Positions 1-5,410 of a DNA stretch of 6,228 nucleotides are shown piece after piece. Origin of the DNA: Firmicutes bacterium UBA5420 (GTDB lineage Bacteria > Bacillota > Limnochordia > Darwinibacteriales > Darwinibacteriaceae); the NCBI GenBank assembly GCA_002409455.1, contig DHNI01000097.1, positions 1 to 6,228 of the forward strand. Reading direction: 5' to 3'. The notes below the pieces were generated by a model. The model had not been told where the DNA came from and searched no databases. It saw only the letters and a list, made by a program, of their open reading frames with translations. A program made the translations under genes and the position numbers. Each line of letters starts with the position of its first letter. Positions within the stretch are counted from its first letter, which is position 1.

Positions 1-237
1 AAGATTCTCAAGGCTAGGCTCCTAGAGCGACAACTCCAAGAGCAGCGGGCCAAAATGGAGAGTCTAAAAGGCCAGCATCAAGATATTGCCTGGGGTAGCC
101 AAATTCGTTCCTACGTGTTTTGCCCTTATACTATGGTCAAGGACCATCGTAGCAATGTGGAAGTGGGCAATGTAAATGGGGTCATGGATGGTGATTTGGC
201 TCCGTTCATTGAAGGATATCTCAAGTTGAAGCAATAG
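1..237 (+). CDS. prfB: Peptide chain release factor 2 (RF2), C-terminal part
   Basis: This is the 3' end of a reading frame that is open from the first base of the window and stops at TAG 235-237, giving 78 visible residues. RF2 recognises UAA and UGA stop codons on the ribosome and triggers release of the finished protein. The visible tail has the typical RF2 ending: a charged helix, then WGSQIRSYVFCPYTMVKDHR, an N-V-E-x-G-N-V segment, and DGDLAPFIEGYLKLKQ. The W-G-x-Q-I-R-S-Y and V-K-D-H-R patterns are hallmarks of bacterial class I release factors, and the ending fits RF2 better than RF1. The GGQ catalytic loop, the stop-codon-reading motif and the usual RF2 programmed frameshift site all lie upstream of the window. 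An internal ATG at 55 is in frame but is not the start. A strong terminator follows within 10 bases. Identity is secure; only the fragment length limits the call. Confidence 0.95.
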   Translation, partial: KILKARLLERQLQEQRAKMESLKGQHQDIAWGSQIRSYVFCPYTMVKDHRSNVEVGNVNGVMDGDLAPFIEGYLKLKQ

Positions 238-244
238 ACATAGG

Positions 245-280
245 ATGGCCTTTTTCGCAGGGAGGAAAGGGCCATTTTTT
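245..280 (+). terminator. Rho-independent terminator after prfB
   Basis: Bases 245-256 pair with 264-275 in a 12-bp stem (two G-T wobbles, at 251/269 and 255/265) around a 7-base loop (257-263). The 3' arm runs into a run of six T (275-280). It begins 8 bases after the prfB stop, so it should end the prfB transcript. Read-through would enter the gene at 318. Confidence 0.88.
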
Positions 281-317
281 GAAGAGTGAAATGGAAAAGT
301 GGGAGGAGTGATGGACT

Positions 318-1019
318 ATGAAGCGATATAAAATGGCCTTAGCAGGTCTTGCCATCATCTTTGTTATTTTAGCCATTCCCAGGGTTCTTTTGATTCCCCG
401 TCTGTCCCATGAACTAGAGAAGCAGTTAGCACAATCACTTAACACAAGTGAGGTGCAAGTAAGTATAAGGGCGCCTCTAGGCTGGGAGCTCCTCTTTGGA
501 CGCCTTCCCGCTTTCGATCTAGCAGCCCAAAATGCAGTCATCGATGGTCTTCGCATTGCGCGGGTGGAGTTCCATGGAGAGCAAATTGGTTTTGACCCTC
601 GCTCTCTTTGGCAAAAGCAAGAAGTAGTCTATACTGAGGCATCCAATTTACAGGGAGAAATCGTCGTTACAGAAGATGCCCTTAACGAACTTTGGTGGGA
701 AGAAGTGGATCTCGATAGGTTCCTAACGCTCCAGGTTTCGCCCCAAGGAATTGATCTCCGGGGTACCATGAGTTTTTGGAATATGGAGTGGACACTTGCA
801 GTGCGCGGTGATCTAGAGGTGCACCACGGTACGGCACTCCGCTACGTATTAAAGAACTTCGAAGTGCAAGAAACAAGGATCCCGTCAATTTTGCTCGAAA
901 TCCTTAGCGAGAATTACGAGTTTGTTATTGACTTTGGAGTGTTTCCCTATCCTGTGGAGATTAAGAACGTTCTCCCCCAGGAGCAGCAGATTCTGGTTAC
1001 CTTTGGAGGGCTTTCATGA
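318..1019 (+). CDS. DUF2993 / LmeA-like membrane-anchored lipid-binding protein
   Basis: A 233-residue protein with a basic N-terminus and one hydrophobic segment (about residues 6-26), so it is probably a signal anchor or uncleaved signal peptide with the rest outside the membrane; no lipobox cysteine is seen. The remainder matches the DUF2993 (LmeA) pattern: an amphipathic helix rich in Leu/Glu (28-42), a VQVSI strand, a segment containing GRLPAFDLAAQNAVIDGLRI, a GFDPRSLW turn, then GEIVVTEDALNELW (113-126) and alternating beta strands to the end. Mycobacterial LmeA binds phospholipid and is needed for lipomannan elongation; a similar role here is inference. The start is ATG 318, supported by GGGAGGAG at 301-308; the nearby ATG at 311 is out of frame and stops after six codons. 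It overlaps the next gene by four bases (ATGA), so translation is coupled. Family assignment is by pattern recognition, without a profile search. Confidence 0.72.
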   Translation: MKRYKMALAGLAIIFVILAIPRVLLIPRLSHELEKQLAQSLNTSEVQVSIRAPLGWELLFGRLPAFDLAAQNAVIDGLRIARVEFHGEQIGFDPRSLWQKQEVVYTEASNLQGEIVVTEDALNELWWEEVDLDRFLTLQVSPQGIDLRGTMSFWNMEWTLAVRGDLEVHHGTALRYVLKNFEVQETRIPSILLEILSENYEFVIDFGVFPYPVEIKNVLPQEQQILVTFGGLS

Positions 1020-2671
1020 AACGCGTTCTATCGATCATCATTATACTGGCTATCATAACATCTCTAGGGATTTTTATGCAGCGCTGGACTGTCGAAGTCC
1101 CCAATCGCACAGTCGAAATCGTCTACGACCTACCTGGCCTACTGGAATTGTCAGAATTGTTTGGGGGACTGTCCCTCGATCAATTTCTTGGCGATCTGAA
1201 GTCGGCTGGGGTTGACACGATAGCGGTTCAACCTATTAGTGTGGGAGAGATGATGCTTGCAGGGGTGCCACTACCTGGCAAAGTGCGAGAACATCTCCCA
1301 GATAGCATTACGGATTTGGGGAAGCTTCTTACTTTACCAGTGGAGTTTGTCCCAGAACATTTTGAACGTGTTGCAGAAGCGGGTCTAAAACCCGCACCCA
1401 AACTCAACACCGCCCCTTGGGATCTAGATCCTGTTTGGCTTCGATCCAATCCTGAGCTGCTTATTGTTAGTGGTCAAGGTACCATGGGCGTAGATGCGTT
1501 CTATGGAAGCGAGGCGACGCTGGCCTTGGTGGAGTTTGCCGTTCCAGCCATTGCCCCTGCAGACTCTGGCACTATGGTCAGGCTTCACGGTATAAGCGCT
1601 CCAGAGATGCAGGTTCTGTCTGATGAACGGATTATTAATCGGTACATGCGGGCTGTTAAGGAACGCAATATGCGGGTACTTTATGTAAGGCCCTTTGTGA
1701 ACGGCGAGGACCCTTGGGAGAGGTCTTTGGATCTTTTGGTTACTCTGCAGGAGCGTTTGGAGGACTCCGGCTTTACTCTGGGACAAGCGCAGCCCTTCGC
1801 GCCCTGGAATACCTCCAGAACCTGGACTGGCTTGGTGGGAGCAGGTATATGGGCTGCCGCTCTATTGTATGCACTAGAACTGTTTCCCCGTTGGAAGAGG
1901 TTCTTTTTGTGGTCAGGGCTGTTGGCTTTTGCCTTAAGCATGGCCTTGCTGGCTGTGAAGCCTGTTTTGGCTCAACAGGGCCTTGCTTTATTGGCAGCGA
2001 TTGTTTTTCCTAGTCTGGCGATGCAGTTTAGATGGGGGAAGACGGCCTTGGCGCGTTATGCAGGTGCTGCTTTGATTTCTCTGACCGGTGCCCTTTTTGT
2101 GGTGGCCACGTTGAGTGGAACGGAGTTTCTAATCAAGATCCAAGAATTTCGAGGCGTGAAGCTCATGCATGTGGCTCCCATAGCACTCGTGGTCTTTACT
2201 CTGGCACGTCCCCTTAAGGACTGGCTTGACAAATACATCCCTATTCGCTACTTGATTCTACTAGGTGCTATTGGCTTGGCAGGTGCTTTCTATATACTAC
2301 GCACAGGGAACTTCGGGCTTCCCGTCTTGGGCCTTGAAGTTCAGGCACGGGAGTTTCTGGAAAACTTGCTCGTTGTCAGGCCCCGTACCAAGGAGTTGTT
2401 GTTAGGTCATCCAGCCTTATACTTTGCCCTACACTCGAAAGAACCCCGCAAATCCTGGTGGCTTCCCGTTGCCGTTATCGGGCAAATTTCGCTTGTGAAC
2501 ACCTTTACGCATACGCATACATTTTTGTGGGTCAGTCTTTTAAGAACAGGATATGGGCTCTTCTTCGGCTATCTGCTGGGATGGTTGGCCCTAAAGGTGT
2601 TCAACTGGGGAAGGGGGAAGCTCGATCGTGATCTTGGTTTCCGGATACTACGGATTCGACAATCTAGGTGA
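1016..2671 (+). CDS. DUF5693 family multi-pass membrane protein
   Basis: A 551-residue protein of the uncharacterised DUF5693 family, often found beside csaB in Bacillota. Domains in order: a membrane segment at about residues 4-22; a soluble, presumably extracytoplasmic domain of about 240 residues (25-265); then about eight hydrophobic segments near 272-291, 298-316, 320-339, 348-372, 384-400, 412-430, 481-498 and 503-530. The soluble domain has an alpha/beta rhythm (AGVDTIAVQ near its start; RVLYVRPF at 220-227, then a helix and GFTLGQAQPF), suggesting a barrel-like fold; this is inference. Two striking motifs are RPRTKELLLGHP (455-466) and NTFTHTHTF (495-503), the second with two closely spaced histidines at a membrane edge. 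The start at ATG 1016 has GGAGGG at 1005-1010 and overlaps the DUF2993 stop. Its 3' end overlaps csaB by 44 bases. No function is established; the context suggests transport, polymerisation or attachment of the cell-wall polymer. Confidence 0.78.
   Translation: MKRVLSIIIILAIITSLGIFMQRWTVEVPNRTVEIVYDLPGLLELSELFGGLSLDQFLGDLKSAGVDTIAVQPISVGEMMLAGVPLPGKVREHLPDSITDLGKLLTLPVEFVPEHFERVAEAGLKPAPKLNTAPWDLDPVWLRSNPELLIVSGQGTMGVDAFYGSEATLALVEFAVPAIAPADSGTMVRLHGISAPEMQVLSDERIINRYMRAVKERNMRVLYVRPFVNGEDPWERSLDLLVTLQERLEDSGFTLGQAQPFAPWNTSRTWTGLVGAGIWAAALLYALELFPRWKRFFLWSGLLAFALSMALLAVKPVLAQQGLALLAAIVFPSLAMQFRWGKTALARYAGAALISLTGALFVVATLSGTEFLIKIQEFRGVKLMHVAPIALVVFTLARPLKDWLDKYIPIRYLILLGAIGLAGAFYILRTGNFGLPVLGLEVQAREFLENLLVVRPRTKELLLGHPALYFALHSKEPRKSWWLPVAVIGQISLVNTFTHTHTFLWVSLLRTGYGLFFGYLLGWLALKVFNWGRGKLDRDLGFRILRIRQSR
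2613..2620 (+). promoter_or_regulatory. Ribosome binding site that sets the csaB GTG start
   Basis: The purine-rich GGGGGAAG sits 7 bases before GTG 2628, inside the DUF5693 coding sequence. It supports the GTG, which places the conserved GYYGFDNLGDDAIL motif right at the N-terminus as in other CsaB proteins. Confidence 0.6.
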
Positions 2672-3659
2672 CGACGCCATTTTGGACGTTTTGTGTGCAG
2701 ACCTGCTCGCACTTGGCATCAAGGGTGAAGATATTGTGGTGCTTTCCAATAACCCTGAGCAAACTGCCAGGCGGCTGGGAGTGGTGGCGCTCTTTAGATA
2801 TGATCTTAAGGCAATTTGGCGCAGTTTAGGAAAAGCCCGCCTCTTTATTAGCGGAGGTGGGTCTTTATTGCAAGATGTGACCAGCAGGCGCAGCATTCCG
2901 TATTATCTGGGATTGGTAGAGTTGGCTTTTATTCGCAGAGTGCCTGTGGTCATGTATGGGCAGGGGTTGGGCCCTGTGCAAAGCAATTTCTTTCGTGCCT
3001 GGGTAGGACGAGCCTTCAAGCGTAGTTTGGCTTGTTCGGTACGTGATGCCGGCAGCCTTCAGCTTCTCTTAGACCTGGGGGTTCCGGAAGATAGGATTGA
3101 GCTCTGCGCGGATCCGGTGTTTCAGCATGAGTTGGTGAAAAGCAAGGAACCAAGAACCCGCCAGATTTTGCTAAACTTGAGGCCTTATATCGACTGGGAT
3201 CAACATCAAAAGCTGTGGCAGGAACAGATACGTCTCTGGCAGAAAAAGGGCTTTAGGGTGGGGTTCATACCTCTAGGTCCTGGCGATTTAGAGATGGGAA
3301 GAGAACTGCAGGAGAAATGTACCGGCCTACAGGTTCATTCAGACCTAACGCTCGATACCTTGCGTCAGGTATTTGTAGGAGTCGATCTCTGTGTTTCGAT
3401 GCGGCTCCATGGTTTGATTTTTAGTGCTCTCCACGATTGTCTACCTATCGGTTTGAACTATGATCCAAAGGTTGAGGCCATATGCCAGCAACTAGAAATT
3501 CCCTTTTGGGAACTAGATAACCTAGCCGAGCTAGACGGAGGGATAGACGAAGTATTGCAGAACGCCGAGCAGCATAGGTTAAGGTATCGGCGAGCTTTGA
3601 GTAATTTACGAGATGGTGCCCTGAGAAACCGCGCCATGGTAGCCCGGGTAATGAGGTGA
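2628..3659 (+). CDS. csaB: Polysaccharide pyruvyl transferase CsaB
   Basis: A 343-residue, soluble-looking protein. CsaB transfers pyruvate from phosphoenolpyruvate to ManNAc of the lipid-linked secondary cell-wall polymer, forming the 4,6-pyruvate ketal recognised by SLH domains of S-layer proteins. Family motifs are clear: ILVSGYYGFDNLGDDAIL at 2-19, SGGGSLLQDVTSRRS at 75-89, MYGQGLGP at 109-116, SVRDAGS at 137-143, LLNLRPY at 181-187, the very conserved MRLHGLIFSA at 258-267 and NYDPKV at 277-282. Length is normal for CsaB (about 340-370). The start is GTG, 44 bases inside the DUF5693 gene; the purine-rich run at 2613-2620 precedes it. The ribosome site of the next gene (GAGGTGA) covers its stop codon, so the two are coupled. 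The adjacency of tagA fits biochemistry reported for Paenibacillus alvei, where the TagA product is pyruvylated by CsaB. The presence of csaB predicts SLH proteins elsewhere in this genome. Confidence 0.93.
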   Translation: MILVSGYYGFDNLGDDAILDVLCADLLALGIKGEDIVVLSNNPEQTARRLGVVALFRYDLKAIWRSLGKARLFISGGGSLLQDVTSRRSIPYYLGLVELAFIRRVPVVMYGQGLGPVQSNFFRAWVGRAFKRSLACSVRDAGSLQLLLDLGVPEDRIELCADPVFQHELVKSKEPRTRQILLNLRPYIDWDQHQKLWQEQIRLWQKKGFRVGFIPLGPGDLEMGRELQEKCTGLQVHSDLTLDTLRQVFVGVDLCVSMRLHGLIFSALHDCLPIGLNYDPKVEAICQQLEIPFWELDNLAELDGGIDEVLQNAEQHRLRYRRALSNLRDGALRNRAMVARVMR

Positions 3660-3663
3660 AAGT

Positions 3664-4401
3664 ATGACAAGGATACAGATTTTAGGTAGTGGTTTTGATC
3701 CCGTGACTATGAAAGAGGCCCAGGCTCGATTGGCATCCTATGTAGTTGATGGGCACCCCCACTTAGTGATTACTGCCAATCCAGAAATGGTGATGAAGGC
3801 AAGGCGTGATCAACTGCTCACAGAGATCATGGAACGGGCTGACATGGTTGTAGCTGATGGAATTGGGGTGGTCTGGGCTAGTCGTATCATTGGCCAGCCT
3901 GTACCAGAGAGAATACCAGGCATTGAGTTGGCAGAGGGTCTGCTTAATCAAGCGGCCTCGGAAGGCTGGAAGGTCTTTTTGTTAGGCGGAGAAGAAGGTA
4001 TAGCCGATCAGGCTGCCGAAGCCCTTCAAAACACGCTTCCTGATCTACGAATCGTTGGTACCCATCATGGTTTTTTCAGTTCGACTCAGGAGGAGCAGGC
4101 GATCATGGAGCAGATGACTAGCGCAAAACCGGAGATCTTGCTGGCAGCCCTAGGCATACCGCGCCAGGAAAAATGGTTGGCGGCCCATTTAGGAACCTTA
4201 AAAGTTCCGGTGGCCATAGGTGTTGGAGGAAGCTTTAATGTCTGGGCAGGAGTGGATAAAAGAGCACCGCTTTGGATACGCAAAATCAACTTGGAATGGT
4301 TGTACCGCTTAGTACGGCAGCCCTGGCGGGCCAAGCGTTTGCTAGCCTTACCGCTCTTCGTATTGTCTGTGGTATGCTCTCGATTTCGACAGGGGAGGTA
4401 G
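3664..4401 (+). CDS. tagA: TagA/WecG family (GT26) N-acetylmannosaminyltransferase
   Basis: A 245-residue glycosyltransferase. The family transfers ManNAc from UDP-ManNAc to GlcNAc-diphospho-undecaprenol on the cytoplasmic membrane face, the committed step of wall teichoic acid linkage units and of SLH-binding polymers. Motifs: TANPEMVMKARRD (37-49), ADMVVADGIGVVWASR (59-74), PERIPGIEL (81-89), VFLLGGEEG (104-112), GIPRQEKW (164-171) and GVGGSFNVWAG (186-196). From memory, T37, N39, D65 and R83 fall at the positions discussed for Thermoanaerobacter italicus TagA, including the proposed catalytic Asp65, so it looks active. The C-terminal basic/aromatic tail (about 206-240, containing RKINLEWLYRLVRQPWR) matches the appendage thought to bind the membrane. 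ATG 3664 lies 4 bases after the csaB stop, with GAGGTGA at 3653-3659 as ribosome site. Given csaB next door, the product is more likely the S-layer anchor polymer than classical teichoic acid. Confidence 0.92.
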   Translation: MTRIQILGSGFDPVTMKEAQARLASYVVDGHPHLVITANPEMVMKARRDQLLTEIMERADMVVADGIGVVWASRIIGQPVPERIPGIELAEGLLNQAASEGWKVFLLGGEEGIADQAAEALQNTLPDLRIVGTHHGFFSSTQEEQAIMEQMTSAKPEILLAALGIPRQEKWLAAHLGTLKVPVAIGVGGSFNVWAGVDKRAPLWIRKINLEWLYRLVRQPWRAKRLLALPLFVLSVVCSRFRQGR

Positions 4402-4405
4402 GCTC

Positions 4406-5242
4406 ATGGTTAAAAGGTTTGTTCTAGGGTATGGTGGGGTTTTATTAGGTGTCGTGATTACGGCTATTGGGGTAAGTTACTTTCTCATTCCTGCAAGAAT
4501 TGCTGCCGGGGGTGTCAGTGGTCTAGCCACTGTAGTTTTCTACATTACAGAACTTCCCGTCGGTGTGACGATGCTACTTTTTAATATCCCCTTACTACTC
4601 CTAAGCTGGCGCATTATTGGGCCCGTATTCGGAGCTAAGACCATATTTGGCACCATTGCTATGTCGGTTTTTGTTGATCTTTTTAACCAGTTTGCCGTAC
4701 CTATGACCGAAGATCTACTGCTTGCAGCTATTTATGGAGGCGTGCTTTCTGGCATTGGCCTTGGAATTGCCTTCCGCTCGGGGGGCTCCACGGGAGGCAC
4801 GGACATGGCCGCCCAGCTCGTGGCTCGGTTTTTCCCCACCAGCGTTGGCCAGGCCCTTTTGATCGTAGACGGCTTTGTAATTATCTTGGCCGGTATTGCT
4901 TTTGGTCTGGAGCTAGCCATGTACGCATTGATCGCTGTCTTTATTACCACAAAGGCGGTGGATTTAGTGCAGGAAGGACAAAATTATGCTAAAGCTTGCT
5001 TAGTGATATCCGATGATCCAGAGACGATTGGCCAGCGCATTATGGAACGTTTAGAGCGGGGAGTGACTATGCTTGATGGGCGCGGTATGTATACAAAATA
5101 TGATAGAGAAATTCTTTTGGCTATTGTATCCCGCATGGAGATCACCACATTGAAGTCCATTGTAGCTGAAACGGATAGAAAGGCTTTCGTGATTATTTAC
5201 GATGTCCATGAAGTGCTAGGCGAGGGTTTCAGGGGACTATGA
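4406..5242 (+). CDS. YitT family membrane protein (DUF161 + DUF2179)
   Basis: A 278-residue protein, typical length for the YitT family, of unknown function in the cytoplasmic membrane. Residues 1-185 hold five to six hydrophobic segments with two related glycine-rich signatures, AAGGVSGL (33-40) and GGSTGGTD (126-133), each following a membrane segment; this reflects the internal duplication of DUF161. Residues about 197-276 form the cytoplasmic DUF2179 domain (KACLVISDDPETIG, then ERGVTMLDGRGMYTK, and FVIIYDVHEVLGEGF at the end), which is ACT-like in shape and may sense a small ligand; the ligand is not known. ATG 4406 lies 4 bases after the tagA stop, with AGGGGAGG at 4391-4398, so it belongs to the same transcript. 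Its position between prfB and a ctp protease gene recalls Bacillus yvjA, another family member. A direct role in polymer synthesis is not shown by the sequence. Confidence 0.92.
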   Translation: MVKRFVLGYGGVLLGVVITAIGVSYFLIPARIAAGGVSGLATVVFYITELPVGVTMLLFNIPLLLLSWRIIGPVFGAKTIFGTIAMSVFVDLFNQFAVPMTEDLLLAAIYGGVLSGIGLGIAFRSGGSTGGTDMAAQLVARFFPTSVGQALLIVDGFVIILAGIAFGLELAMYALIAVFITTKAVDLVQEGQNYAKACLVISDDPETIGQRIMERLERGVTMLDGRGMYTKYDREILLAIVSRMEITTLKSIVAETDRKAFVIIYDVHEVLGEGFRGL

Positions 5243-5248
5243 CATTTT

Positions 5249-5277
5249 CAGGAACGGGCAGGGCTCTTGCCAACCTG
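5249..5277 (+). other. Weak hairpin after the YitT gene, possible poor terminator
   Basis: CAGG (5249-5252) pairs with CCTG (5274-5277), and GGCAGG (5257-5262) with CTTGCC (5266-5271, one G-T pair), separated by a small internal loop. A run of five T occurs only at 5284-5288, 6 bases past the stem. This is too loose for a confident terminator; the cluster transcript may partly stop here or read into the protease gene. The 3' arm also contains the -35 box of the promoter described next. Confidence 0.3.
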
Positions 5278-5296
5278 GAGGAATTTTTGATATGAT
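5267..5296 (+). promoter_or_regulatory. Sigma-A type promoter for the protease gene
   Basis: TTGCCA (5267-5272) and TATGAT (5291-5296) are separated by 18 bases. Each box differs from the TTGACA/TATAAT consensus at one position. Transcription would begin near 5302-5304, leaving a leader of about 108 bases before GTG 5411. The gap after the YitT gene and the weak terminator-like hairpin agree with a separate transcription unit here. Confidence 0.6.
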
Positions 5297-5354
5297 AATT
5301 GATGCATGCGAAGCGTGCATCTAGGAGTTTCACTACGTGAAACATCCATATCAA
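5287..5354. repeat. Nested inverted repeats: outer arms enclosing two hairpins
   Basis: TTGATATG (5287-5294) is the exact reverse complement of CATATCAA (5347-5354). Between these arms lie two hairpins: 5301-5309 with 5313-5321 (9 bp, one G-T pair, loop GAA), and 5327-5333 with 5337-5343 (7 bp, perfect, loop TAC). The whole could fold as a three-way junction. The left outer arm overlaps the -10 box, so if the promoter is used as drawn the outer stem exists only in DNA or in read-through RNA, while the two inner hairpins would sit at the 5' end of the leader. I do not recognise it as any known riboswitch class. Confidence 0.55.
5324..5347. repeat. Palindrome resembling a split parS half-site pair
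   Basis: GTTTCAC (5327-5333) and GTGAAAC (5337-5343) are the two halves of the ParB-binding parS palindrome (TGTTTCACGTGAAACA), but here three bases, TAC, separate them. As RNA the stem can be extended by GGA (5324-5326) with TCC (5345-5347) around a bulged A. A true parS has no spacer, so binding by ParB is doubtful; a leader hairpin or a dimeric repressor operator is equally possible. Confidence 0.3.
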
Positions 5355-5393
5355 GTCTGTTATTGTAAATCTCCACATATAGTTTGCGTAGAT

Positions 5394-5406
5394 AGAAAGC
5401 TGGTGA
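5394..5406 (+). promoter_or_regulatory. Extended Shine-Dalgarno setting the protease GTG start
   Basis: AGAAAG (5394-5399) and GGTGA (5402-5406) match the two ends of the full complement of the 16S rRNA tail (AGAAAGGAGGTGA), with only the middle two bases (CT) differing. It ends 4 bases before GTG 5411. The in-frame stop TAG at 5393-5395 rules out any earlier start. Confidence 0.6.
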
Positions 5407-5410
5407 CGGA

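Noticed and set aside
221..556. Antisense open frame of 111 codons across the prfB terminator and the DUF2993 start
   Set aside because: It covers the terminator and the opposite strand of a well-supported gene, and its protein shows no recognisable domain.
1379..1395. Perfect 6-bp hairpin (GCGGGT/ACCCGC) within the DUF5693 coding region
   Set aside because: It has no T-run, lies deep inside a coding region, and short stems like this are expected by chance.
1424..1786. Antisense open frame of 120 codons inside the DUF5693 gene
   Set aside because: A shadow of the forward gene; low-complexity composition and no domain.
2507..2520. Short tandem repeat of ACGCAT within DUF5693
   Set aside because: Only about two units; it encodes the THTHT part of a likely conserved protein motif, so it is explained by coding.
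5287..5354. Three-way junction considered as a purine, guanidine-II or other known riboswitch
   Set aside because: The junction and loop bases do not match the conserved cores of those classes, and the outer stem overlaps the -10 box.
5378..5383. TATAGT as an alternative -10 box for the protease gene
   Set aside because: No acceptable -35 box at 16-18 bases upstream; the TTGCCA-TATGAT pair is much better.
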